Source: Rhabdornis inornatus
Lineage: Eukaryota > Chordata > Aves > Passeriformes > Rhabdornithidae
Assembly: GCA_013397075.1 (NCBI GenBank)
Contig: VWZS01000547.1
Coordinates: 1,396,390 to 1,460,389, forward strand
DNA: 64,000 bases
Direction of reading: 5' to 3'
The translations under genes and the position numbers were made by a program. Shown here piece by piece: positions 49,701 to 61,040 of this stretch; position 1 is the stretch's first letter; the number at the start of each line of letters is the position of its first letter. The notes under the pieces are model-generated. The model did no database searches. It saw nothing but the letters and a program-made list of their open reading frames with translations, and was not told the DNA's origin.

Positions 49701-52700
49701 TTTTGATGATTCAAACACAACCCAGTCTACAGAAATTCCTTATCAGTAACAGCAACAGAGACAAAAATCTGCAAACAATGTTTAGTGATAATAAAAGAAG
49801 ATGAAGAATGGATCATCTAGGTCGTAAAAATCAGCTGGAAGAACCTTTTTAAGCATAGAAAGGGAGGCGGAAAAGTTCTCACCATCATAATTATACTACC
49901 CTCAGGGGTAGTGTAATCCAGGCCCAAATTATTTACATGGACTGGTGTTGTAACAGCTGGTGGGTTTAGTTCAGTTCGGGTGTGGAGGGAGGGATCTACA
50001 TCTGTGCACCTTGAAAAAGAAAAAAAATTGTCTGCAAAATGTGCAGAACAAGAGGAAAAATAAATAAATTCTTACAAGAGAAGATTATAAAATTTAAATC
50101 AGGTGTTTAACAGAAATGCACACATATAGAGTAACACTTTTATACTGATTTCTATCAATGTTTCTATAGCAAAATCATAGACTCATACCAGGGGAAGGTC
50201 ACGATAGATCTGTGATTGCTTTGGCATCAAAAACAGATAAAGAATTTGCAGATTATTTAAACTGTATTATGCAGTAAATCCAACTATAAACAGAAAGCAT
50301 TTGGAAGTCATTTGAATATTCTGATCCCTATCCTACCTGACTTTCAATTAATTCTCAAGACAGTTATTTTATCTGCTCACCACTGTGTTTAATGCTTGAT
50401 TTCACCATAATAAATGATGTGATATTTTTAAAGTATCGAGTGTCTTTTTTTTGCTGTGAGAAATGGAAAGCCAAATTTGGCTTACCTTTACCTAAGTATT
50501 CTGCAGCATATTAATGCAGCTTGCCAGTGGACTATATTAGAGATCCCTGTGAGCAGTGTCAGTGCCCCAAAGCTGGTGCAGGTTTGTGGTTTTTGGTTTG
50601 GGTTTCTGCTCATCTCCATTGCTTTATTCCAGTGAGGATCCTCATAGCAGTCAGTGCCACCCTGACTTCACCTGTGATATCTCAACAGGACTGAGGAGCA
50701 GAGCCTTAAAACTGAAAGGAAATACAGGAGCCTTTCCACTGGATTAAAGAAATGGTGGAAATTTGGGTCCCTGAGTCTGCTGTGGTGACAGCCAAACACC
50801 AAACATTAACCCCCAGCCTGGCTACTAAAAAATAGAAACTTTTTTTTGTGCTTCACCTATGGAAATATAACCCAGCCTATACAGAAACATTCCAAATTTG
50901 ACCAGTTCATGCTAGGAAAGTTACAAAGAACTCATATTTGGTATCTAACTTCAAATTTTTATCAGTTTTGTGAGCCCCTTCTCTCAAAGAGACTTCATAT
51001 GTAAAATTGTGTTTGCAGTGGAGGAGAAAGCACAGACAAAACAAGTCACTGAAGATTTTAAAGCTAACAAAGCAGCTGCCTGCTCTCATTTCTGCCATGG
51101 ATGGGTGTCATTTGAGAACAAGGCTCCAGTTTTTCCTCCTTTATCTCCTGCAGGATTACAGTTTTGGATGAATTTGTCCATAGCTGCTGCTCTGTGAACT
51201 TGATGGAATATTTTGCTCCCTGTGCCACAGACAATGATTTTTGCTGTGTTCTTTACTCAAATGCTGGCAATATGGAAGAGCTTTCTCCCTGCTATTGCAG
51301 CATGCCTGGGACCTGGGCAGGGGACAGACTCTCGCCTATGGAATTATTTGCTTTTTTTAATATACAGAAAAAGAAAAATAAATTCCATAGCATGACAGTA
51401 TAAAATGTCAGGCTCACAAGCAGAAAGCTGCCCACAGTTGATAGACTCAAGTGTAAGGGATTTTTATCTACATGGCAAATCAAGGCACTGACAAGACTGA
51501 TCAAATCAATATTAATAGCTGAACTGTGCAGCAAGTTCTGAATCATTTTGTCACTGATAACATCACAAACTCGAAAATCTAAGCATCTTCCCAAAGTCTG
51601 CAGCCAACTAATAGCAGATTTTGACTGCTGGAAGACATTTTGGCAGAAAGAACTGGTCAGCATGTTAAAACTTGATAAATCTTTGAAAGAGAGGACAGAA
51701 ATAAATTCCTAAGATTTCACCTCCTAATAGGTGTTCTATTGCTCAGTGAAGCAAGGTGGAAGTTTTGGCAGGGCAGGTCAAATGAGGTATTAATTACATG
51801 TCTGTAGAAAACCCACACTGAGACAGTAAATAGTTGATCTGAGCAGGTCACCTGGGTGTCACACCCAGGAAACACAAACCCACTGCACAAGCCAGCATAC
51901 TAAAACAGATATAATGCTAGAATATAAAGGGAAAAATTGCTTTATGGAAAGCTCTATATAAGTGTGTGAAATTACTAAACATAGACATTTAGAAAATTAA
52001 TACCTAGAAAATATCAATTTTGCCAAAGGAGAGAGAACAGGTCTATCCACAGCAGCATCAGAGGATCAGGACACTCTACACCCCAATCATGACTATTCTG
52101 CAGTGCTCAAACACAGAGCCAGTGTTACTCCTTCCAAACACCAAGAGCTGCAATTCATGTATGTGCAGTTGTACTTCTTGGAAATGTCCTTTTTGTAATG
52201 GAACCAGAGGTAATTTTAGAAGGCAGGATGGGTGCATCAGAATGGAAATAAAGACTCTTTACATGAGTACTTTAGTGAGAAAGGGCAGAAAATGAAACTA
52301 GGCTAGATGTTGAATCTCAAAATGAGATGGGGAGAATGGGAGATGAAAGACACCCGAACTTCTGAAGCCCTTTTTGTGTCTGTACACAGGCACACGAGGA
52401 GCTGCTGCTGCTGCTGCCACCAAAGCACAGGGAGCTGTGGGACTCCTGAAGGGCAGGAAATGCAAAGAGCTGAAACGAGCCCAACTGTGCCTGTCAATAC
52501 TTGCACTCCATGTCTGGACTGTGGGAGTGAGGCACAGGCAATAATTTGTCAGTGACTGGAGTGTAATGATGACAAACAACTCCCTGCTTGTTGGCCATAC
52601 CATGAAGAACACCAAAGCTGAACCCTCCACCTTCTCAAATCTGAAAGGCACCTCAGAGCAGGAAGTCTCTGTCTAGATACAAAGCAAGGACCATGTCCCA

Positions 52701-52722
52701 TTTCAGTGTCCCATTCCTGGCC
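43701..52722. other. Unique non-coding sequence
   Basis: About 9 kb with no recognised repeat family apart from a poly-A run at 47,160-47,176. A GC-rich, CpG-poor patch at 48,030-48,540 generates a 209-codon minus-strand frame and overlapping plus-strand frames. The candidate exon at 49,883-50,001 is listed separately. Confidence 0.45.
49883..50001 (-). CDS. Possible coding exon, unidentified gene
   Basis: On the minus strand a long polypyrimidine tract (aattttttttctttttcaag followed by gtgcacag) leads into 119 bases open in a single frame, closed by ATG and the donor GTGAGA. After two bases completing a split codon come 39 full codons, beginning VDPSLHTRTELNPPAVTTPV and ending TTPEGSIIMM. 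The other two frames contain stops. The composition (Pro/Thr/Asn-rich, few Cys) is protein-like and could suit a cytoplasmic linker. An alternative acceptor 8 bases upstream would add residues C-T-D and change the start phase. I cannot name the protein. It is the best single coding candidate in the window, but similar segments arise by chance. Confidence 0.3.
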
Positions 52723-53255
52723 TGGCATGGTTTAAACCCCACTGGCAACTCAGATCCCATGGAGCCACCTGCTCATTCCCCAGAAGGGGGATGGGGGAGA
52801 GAATAGGAGGGGAAAAAAGCAAGAAAAATCATTAGTTGGGATCAGAGCAATTTAATAACGGAAAGAGAATAAGAAATTGTAATAAAAAAAATAAAAATAA
52901 GTTTTTTTAAAAAAAAAAGAGAGAGAAAGCGAGGGAGAAGAAAAGAAAGGAAGGAAAGAAGTAAACCCTAAGAAAAACAAGTGGGGCAAATAAGCTAACT
53001 ATGCAGTGCCCAGCCAGTTCCTGAGCTTTTCCCTCCCAGCTGAGCATGATGCCCAGTGGAATACAGAACATCGGGAATATCCCCTGGGATGGTTGGGGTC
53101 AGCTGTGCTGGCTGGGCCCCCTCTCCTCACTGTCAGGGCAGTGTGAGGCTGAGCAGTCACTGGCTCGGCACCAGCTGAGCCACTGGTGTGTGACCAGCAC
53201 TGTTCTCATCCTAAATCCAAGAACAGGCAAAGCAGGATGTGGCCCTACCGAGAGG
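52723..53255 (-). mobile_element. Decayed solo LTR, avian endogenous retrovirus (ERVL-like)
   Basis: Read on the minus strand it follows a widespread avian LTR. Its 3' end (gtggggtttaaaccatgcca) lies at 52,723. A purine/AT-rich U5-side stretch, seen on + as A-rich sequence around 52,860-52,960, is followed by the block complementary to gagcatgatgcccagtggaa, gggatggttggggtcagctg and accagcactgttctcatcct. The TATA-like word expected beside the gagcatgatg block is gone. The 5' tip beyond about 53,255 is lost or unrecognisable. No internal viral genes remain, so this is a promoter-dead solo LTR, the same family as 25,447-25,735 but in opposite orientation. Family recognised from memory. Confidence 0.8.
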
Positions 53256-56200
53256 AACACCCATGTCACACCTTAGGAAACATCTCCCTCTGCACTGGAA
53301 AGCAGAGAAGGCTCTAAAGGAAGTGAAGCACAGCAGCTACACACAAATCCCCTTTTCAACTGTTCACAGGTCCCACTCCCAAATCCCAGGACATGCTGAG
53401 TGAGGGATTCCATCCATTTTCTTTGTACTGAAGTGGTAAACAAGATGTAAGTTAACTATAAAAGTAGTAGGTATCAGGAAGAATAAGCATTCTCCCTTTC
53501 ATACAGGCTGTGTTGAACTATTTTATAATCCACCTACATCCACAAATACATCCCTAAACATCAACACCAAATCACTTTCAACTACCATTAAACACTATTT
53601 CATCAGTGAATTATTTTATGGCATTTAAAAGACTTTATTTCCATACATCCAAATGTCACAGCAAATTATTTCAAGCCAGTAAGAAACACAAATAGTTAGA
53701 AGGTTACGTGTGGCATATTAATTTACATTTGAAATTGCAACAAAGTCATGAATACGGCTTGACATCAGAAATGTATATACTGAATTAGATGGAACCTGTC
53801 CTACACCTGAACATAAACCCACCAGCCTGTACCCCTGGCTAATAAAGAGTTTACCTGCTTTTAAAAGTCTGGCATGCTGTTTGTTTTGGAGTTATTCTCT
53901 GCTTGTCTTGGTGCCCAGATTTCACTGGTGCTGGCTGGGCCCATGGGAGTCATTTGCCCCTGCAGATGAAGGAAGTGTGTGACAGCTCTGAGAACTTTTC
54001 CCTTTTCTTCTCCAGCAGAGAGAAAGATCCCACAGGTGGTGCAGAGGTGAGGCACAACCTGCACCCACTTCTGTAGTCAACTTGATTTTAGGTCAGAGTT
54101 CTGCTGTATTTACAGTCCTGACTCAGCAAAGCAAATCAAACCAGTGCCTCTTTCCTCTTTGTTTTCACAGATCTTGTTTGTGTGTTTGGGTTTGGCTCCT
54201 TGTAACTGTGAGATCAGTGTATAAAATGAGGATTTTCAGTATATATTGGGTGCAAGTTCCACCCTGATTTCCTATTTATCACCTACACAGCTGCTCTCTG
54301 TAATAACTAAGGATTAACAAGATACCAACACCTCCATTTGTATCCTTGGGTTAATCAGCTTCTCACCTTCACCCCCATCTCCTCCAGGAGGTGAAACCAA
54401 CACAGATTTAAAATCTGCTCTTGCTGGGGCTGTGGGTTAAAGCCAGCTCTGGTTATTGTTGGGGAATGCTTCCTTTGAAGCACAGTAAAATTTGAGAGTC
54501 CTCATGCTGAGAGTCAGGAATGGAGCTATCACAAACCCCCACAGTACATAAACTCTCACAATAAGAAAGTCTGCATTTCCTCTGAATTTACTTGTAATTG
54601 ATCAACTTTGGTGCCTAAAAAAATACAAAACTTTTGCTGTCACCAAAAACTTACAGAAAGACACCACTCTGTAGAACTTTCTGGTGTTCTAACAAGGTCC
54701 AGTCAGATCTCAGTGCAGCCTTTTCCTCAGGGCACTGGTATTGCAACCAAATACAATTCTAATTTGTAAGGATTCAATGATTTTTCCAATACCTACCACA
54801 GAGCACATGAAACAATGGCTTAGAAAATATTAGAAAAGATATGTAGATAGACCAAATCAACATAACAAAGCACTTTGGAATAGTCTTGAAATGAATAAAT
54901 ATGGTTGGAGTGAAGGAAAAAAGGTCTTTCATTACAAGGTGGGCAATTACAATTCAGCCTAAGCAAATGACTGTGACTCCAAAACTCAGCCTAAGAAATT
55001 TGTCACTAGTCACTGTTCACGTTATCATTCTAGTTTCAACTTTTACCATTTTAACAGGTACATATGTGTAGAAAATGTATTTTTAAAATTTCATATATGA
55101 TTCAAGAGAAGATGGGAGAGGAAAGGGATATGGTAGCTGTAACATTTTCAATTCCCCATATTCATCTGTGCCAAGTTAAAAATAAAATTACTATTAGAAT
55201 AAAGTGAGTTGCTTGATGCTATTTCTTCAATGCCTTGTGACACCAATCTGCAAACCTGCTTAGTTTTCAGATAAACAGGTTTGCTTGAAATACCTAAATT
55301 ATTGAATGTGTTATGCATAGAATGCTATTTCTATCAAGGTACATGTATATTGATATACTACTGAAGTGAGATTCCCTTCCAGAAACAGTATTTTTATGAG
55401 CTCCTTGGATGCACAGGTGAACAATAATGGAAGTGAAAATCTCCTGGGGTCCGTTTTCAATCTGTAACTTGTTCCAGAAATCATCTGTTCCTGGAGGAGA
55501 ACACTTGCAGCCTTTTATTCCACACTAACTCATCTAATTGCTTCAAGCTGCTTTTCTGTTGGCATTATTTCCCACCTTCTCACACATTCAGAGAGAAACC
55601 ATTACCCCTTTTGCTGCCAGGCTAATCAGTACCCCAACCTTACACTTTCTAAAACTGCTAGAATAAGGAAAGAAAAAGGAGAGGTGAGAGCAGAAAACAT
55701 GTTTACTGCCAAATTATGTATTTTCATTAAGTTCTCTTTCATTCAGAGGAAAAGAATCTCTGAAGTTTGCATGAATCAGTAAAAAATTATTGGGTTTATA
55801 ATGATAGAAAACCAGATCTGTTTAATTTATTAAAGCATCCTGCCAGGCACACAGACTCCTCTCACCTCCAGTGCACTGGGAAACTCTGAGACAGAACAAA
55901 TGGAAACTCGACACAGAGAACACAGGGTTTCCTTTACTGTTCAGGAGAAACTTCTTGCATGACTTGGGAAGCCATGCATTCAAAGGGACTGAAGTTCAGC
56001 ATCTGTTCCCATCATGTTTCCAGCATTTTAGTTTTCCATTTGCTATCATTTCAATGCAGATTTTTTAAAACAATGAAGGAATGGCTGAAAAAAATTAATG
56101 ATTTTTGCTATGAGAGGCATATCCTTCCTCCTGTTCAGATTCTCTGAACCAGGCTTGAGAAGTCATGAGGAAAAGGAACCCTTTTAATACAGTTCCAATC

Positions 56201-57810
56201 TAAGTGCAAGCATTTACCATTAAGGGACCACAAACTGCTCCTCTGAGAACTTCTCTCCCTACTCTCATAAAGAGGTTACTCGAGAAAGGATGGATTTTTA
56301 AAATTTCAAATATTAAAATTCAACAGAAATTACCATTTTCAATGCAACCAGTAGAAAATACAAAAGCATAAAATACAAAAAACCCAAACCCCATCTTCAC
56401 AATCCCATTCAATAACTTGGTCTGACAAGTAATTGCAGCAATGCTACAAATTTGTCAAACCTTTCCTAACTTGTTCCCCTCAGCCATCCTTTGAGAGAGT
56501 TAGAAAAAAGGCACTCTACACACCATCAAGTTTAAAAATCCCCACAATTTAGAAGCAAATGTATCTTTTGGACAAATCACTACCAAAAATCCCACCCTAT
56601 TAAAAGCAATTAATGATGTTTATTTATCTCAGATGCAGGAGCACAGGACTGAGACAGAGCTCTGTGGGTACACAACACCCCCAGCCAGCACAGCCACCAG
56701 CAAATGCAGCTCCTGATTTGGCAATGTTTATTTAACATTGATTGACCACAGCATTCCACTTTCTGAAATGGAGAGGTGTTCACAGAACCAGCTAAAGTTT
56801 GTTTACTGGTGGGATTTCTGTACATGCCTAGGACTTTGCCTCTCTTTTAGGATAAAACTGGAAATCAGCACCAGGTCCTAGACATGAAGAAGTTGTCCCT
56901 TCTCAGGATAATTTTTGCCATTATCATGCCAGTCCTTCCACTGGGAGGAGCAGCAAACAGCCAACGTTTGTGCCACAGGACACTTTCAAGGGATTCACTT
57001 TAGGATGCATTGCTGAAATAAACAGATAACTTCACTGTGCTGAAACACCTTGGAGATCCTGTTGGCAAGAGATGTGTGACTTGTGATCATAAAAACCACA
57101 AAAGTGAAGTAACTCCAGTAAGTGAACTATTGTTTGATTTTTAAGATGGACTTCAATTTGGAGAGAATAAAAGGATTAACAAATAAAGGCACTTTAACCT
57201 ACATCCCCTCCTATGGTAACATTTTTAATTTTTGGCCTGTGTTATTTGTTAGGGGGAATTCCATCGTGAGAGCATAAAGCATGTGCAGCTCTTACAAAAC
57301 ACAGGCACTTTTAATGGCAGTTTCCAACCCATGGCAGTTTTTAACACAAATGACTTTGCAGCTGCCCAGATTGGCCATAAAAGCTCCCTGTGGCTGCAGG
57401 AACATCAGCATCACTGCCCAGAAGCTGAGAGGCTCCACAGGAACAACTCCCTGCACCATGAACTGCTTAGGGCCAGCTCTGGGCTCTGCAGAAACAGCTC
57501 TTTAGAAGCACTAAAACAGCTTTTGTTCTTTTTTCAAGTGGAAGTAAGCAACATTCAGAAGTGACATGAAAGGGACTCCCAGAGTTTACAGTAGTGGAAG
57601 TTGTGACTGACACCTGCATCTTTTATTTAACACAAATGAAAGCTAAAGAGCTGGGGCATTTTAGTAGATACTTTTATACTGGCCTCCAGTTTGGGTTAAC
57701 CAGAATTGCAGTCTGGAGAACTGAGGATCCCAGAAAAAGTTACCTATCAGTTTTTAATACAAAGTATGATGTAAATCACAGCCTGAACCCTTGGTGTAAA
57801 CAGTTTAACT
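53256..57810. other. Unique AT-rich non-coding sequence
   Basis: About 4.5 kb with no recognised gene or repeat family. Open frames are under 80 codons. Confidence 0.5.
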
Positions 57811-57976
57811 AGAATCAGAGCACAGAATAAAAAAGGACCCTCACAAAGATCACTGTGTCCAAGTCCCTGCTCCTTGCAGATCTTCCTAGAACAAACTCCT
57901 GTGGCTGAGAGCATCATCCAGATGCTGCTTGAACTCTGACAGGCTTTGTGCTGGTGCCTTGGCACTGGAACAACAG
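57811..57976 (-). mobile_element. CR1 LINE 3' end
   Basis: Read on +, the block order agaatcagagcacagaataa, ggaccctcacaaagatcact, tgtccaagtccctgctcctt, gagcatcatccagatgctgc, ttgaactctgacaggctttg is the reverse complement of an avian CR1 3' end. Only about 165 bases remain. Recognised from memory. Confidence 0.85.
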
Positions 57977-58575
57977 GAAAAAACCCAGCAACAATTCTTT
58001 TTCAAAACAAAGCAGAAAGCTTTGAGTTCCCTTGTGCTTCCTGTGGCTTAATATCTGTAGGGCTGGATACACAGGAAAATCAGTTCAGAGCAGCTCCACT
58101 GTTTTCTTCAAGGTGTTTTTAATGAAATACATTGAGTGCCAACCCCTGACATCTATCCACCCACCCACACAAGGGCATCTCATGGAAGTGCTGTGTTTAG
58201 GGACAACCACAGCCATAAAGGTTGTACCAGTTTTAGCTGATACCATTTATTGTTACTTTTGGGCCAATAAAAAGGTGTCTCAGCAAACCCAGCCAGCCAA
58301 GACCTCAGTAGGTACTTGTCAGAAGCTCAGGCTTAAGATCTGTGCTTGCCTAATGCAGAAGGAGCTGTTCTGGATTTCCTCCTGAAGGTTTCCTACATGC
58401 AGCCTGTGCAGCTGCATGGTGCAGTCACACCTTGGGGCTCTAACACCCCCTGCTCCTGCTCTGCTCTGTCAGTCCCAGCTCTTGCAGCTGCATTTCCATC
58501 CTCCTTACCCTGCTGACAGACCATGCAGACCTTCACCAGCTACTCACAGCGCTGACGAGCTGCCTACAAAATGGA

Positions 58576-58612
58576 TTTTTTATATATATATATATATATT
58601 TTTTTTTTTTTT
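58576..58612 (+). repeat. (TA)n plus poly-T simple repeat
   Basis: A TA run of about 10 units bounded by T-runs. It sits 19 bases before the only ambiguous base in the window (n at 58,631), so the ambiguity may reflect sequencing or assembly difficulty beside the repeat. Confidence 0.9.
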
Positions 58613-58630
58613 AAATCAAGCACCTCCTGA

Positions 58631-58631
58631 N
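58631..58631. other. Ambiguous base (n)
   Basis: The only non-ACGT base in the window, close to a TA/poly-T simple repeat. Probably an assembly or heterozygosity artefact. Confidence 0.95.
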
Positions 58632-60961
58632 TTTCCACTTCTGCTGTTCTGAATCTAGTTTGCTGCTGGGAAACTATGAAGCAGCAAATCAACTGCACCT
58701 TTCTGATCCCAGACAAAACTAGAGACACCAAAAACCAGAGATGAATGATTCTTGAGGCAAAACCAGCAATCTGTTCCCAAAATCAAGGGAAGAGTCAAAT
58801 AATGAGGACCTCTGAATATTTTAATTAGCTACAGATGCCTCATAGGTATTATTTTCCATAGGTATTATTTAAGAAAATCCCAAAACAAAACCAAACAAAA
58901 CCCATACAAAAATCCCAAACAAACAAATAGATCCCATGAACTCTAAGTATAAATCAAGAAAATATAACAGGTAGTTATTAATTCTTCAGGGGTGGATTTT
59001 CAGGCAATGCCTGAACAGAAATACAAGTGCCCCTCTGGACCATTGTCTCCTGGCTTGCAGGTGTGCAATTTGGTCAGTAAATAAACTAAAAGCCAAGGTG
59101 GATAAATATTTACTAAACAAGGTGAGATCAGCATCTTACAAATAGACTTCTGATTTTGCATTGCAAATTTTTTTGCAGAAACTGCTCCCTTTTATAGCAC
59201 AGGGATGTCTGTAGGGTCAGGACCTGCACTGGAAGTGTGACAAACACACCCAGAATCCCACAAGGGACTCCAGAATCAGAACCTCAGCAGACAAAATGTC
59301 ATTTCCTTTTCATTTCCACGTGGTGCATTCACAGTGTGAGCACAGATATTGGTTTGCCAGCAAACGATGGCACTGCCACTGTTTATTTCTGCCCTGGTGG
59401 GAGCTGCTGCCATGCCCTGGGTGTGCACAGGCTGCCACACACACAATATGCAGTGTGCTCACACATATTTCCACCAAATACATTTGTAAATGCAGACATT
59501 TAGACAGAGCTACACCTACCTGATGAAACTGCTGCAACACCTTTCACAATAACCTCATTGATCACTCTTTAGAAGAAAACCCTTCAATACCAGGATTTAC
59601 TAGGAATCATTAATTATTCTGCTTTATGTCAAACAAACAAAACCCAAACACAAAGTCAAGAAAGAACAAACAAGTGTGTGTTAAATCTATATATCCTAAA
59701 AGTGATGCTACACCAACAGTAACTAGATTAAACATAAGAACACGTGCAGCTATGGACCTTGATTGAAGTATTCATTTAATATAATTTAGGTATCTGAAAT
59801 ATTCTGCTTACTTGATTAGAGTAGATTGTTTGCATTTTGATTTATTGCTTCAAGATCAGTATTCATTAAGTCACTTAATATAAAGGCAGCCTTACAGCTG
59901 CTTCCCTATTAAAGGTAATCATTTTTTCCCAATCCTGTTTATAGCACAGTCACTGTTACACTAAAACAGCCTGGAGCCATCTATTAATCACAACCACAGT
60001 TTCCATGTACAAGTATCTTCAGAAACAATTCCTGATGGCTTGGCCTTGTGTTATGCACAGGAATTACAAATTACATTTTGTCTCAAATTCAAACAGCGTT
60101 TAGTCTCATGCACTATCAGAAGTGCCCTGGGGTAACTGTGCAAGAGGGTGATTCCTATTTAAAATATTACCTAGAAGTTTCAAAATGTCATTCCTAGCAG
60201 TATTTTAAGCCTGTATTTTTTTTGTCCTAAGTAAGAGTCTCAGTTTTCACTCAAACCAATGTACTGAAATCACTGCAATTCCTCTGTAACTTCAATAAAC
60301 TTTTAAAATTGGAATTGTAAACACAGCACTTTATCTTTCAGCACCACTGGCCAAAGACTACAGACCTGGTTCAGTGGTTCTGCCTGATACACTTTACATT
60401 TATTCTTTGCCTGGTATCAAAAGGGACAGAATAATCCTGTGATAGTGACACGTAATGAACTGAACCACTGGCCAAAAAAATATTATCATTCCAGAAAAGG
60501 CACAGTATGTGCTTATCCCCTTTGTTTTAACATCTCTGGAGGGTCAGTAAGAAACACCCTGACGCACAAAACAGACAAGATACAACACACATTAATAGCA
60601 GCAAATTGCTGTCAGCTCCTGGGTTTGTGGCATGAGTTTATATCATGTTACCAACACTGATTTCAATTCATCAAAACACTGTAAACCACACTCTTAGTAG
60701 CTGTGAGTTCAGTGGGACTGATTAGCAACTCTTCTAGGATTAGTCTGCACCCAGGCTAATAGTTCCCACTCTCTGATGTAGAAAACCAAATTAAACTTGA
60801 CCTTAAAGCCATCCTAAAATATTTATTTTATTTTCCTAACTATGCAAGTTATTAACAGAAGAGAAAAAATAGGTTTTTGTCTATTCCATGAGTATATCAA
60901 CTCATCAGTAATACAAAAATAGTCAATGGGGTTTGTCAAAGACCAAATACAAAAGCATTAC

Positions 60962-61040
60962 CTAAAAATTCCAGTATTATTTCCTCATACAAAGCATTTT
61001 TTTCTGTTGCTGGATAATGCCAATTAATATACAGATACGT
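60962..61040 (-). other. Splice-bounded open segment, possible exon
   Basis: On the minus strand the acceptor gtttttgattattcctag is followed by 79 bases open in one frame (26 codons beginning TYLYINWHYPATEKNALYEE), then TTAG and GTAATG. An in-frame TAG lies directly at the acceptor, so the open frame starts where the exon would. The pattern of alternating hydrophobic residues suggests beta structure, and a vague likeness to ASH/MSP-type repeats came to mind but is not established. Confidence 0.22.
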
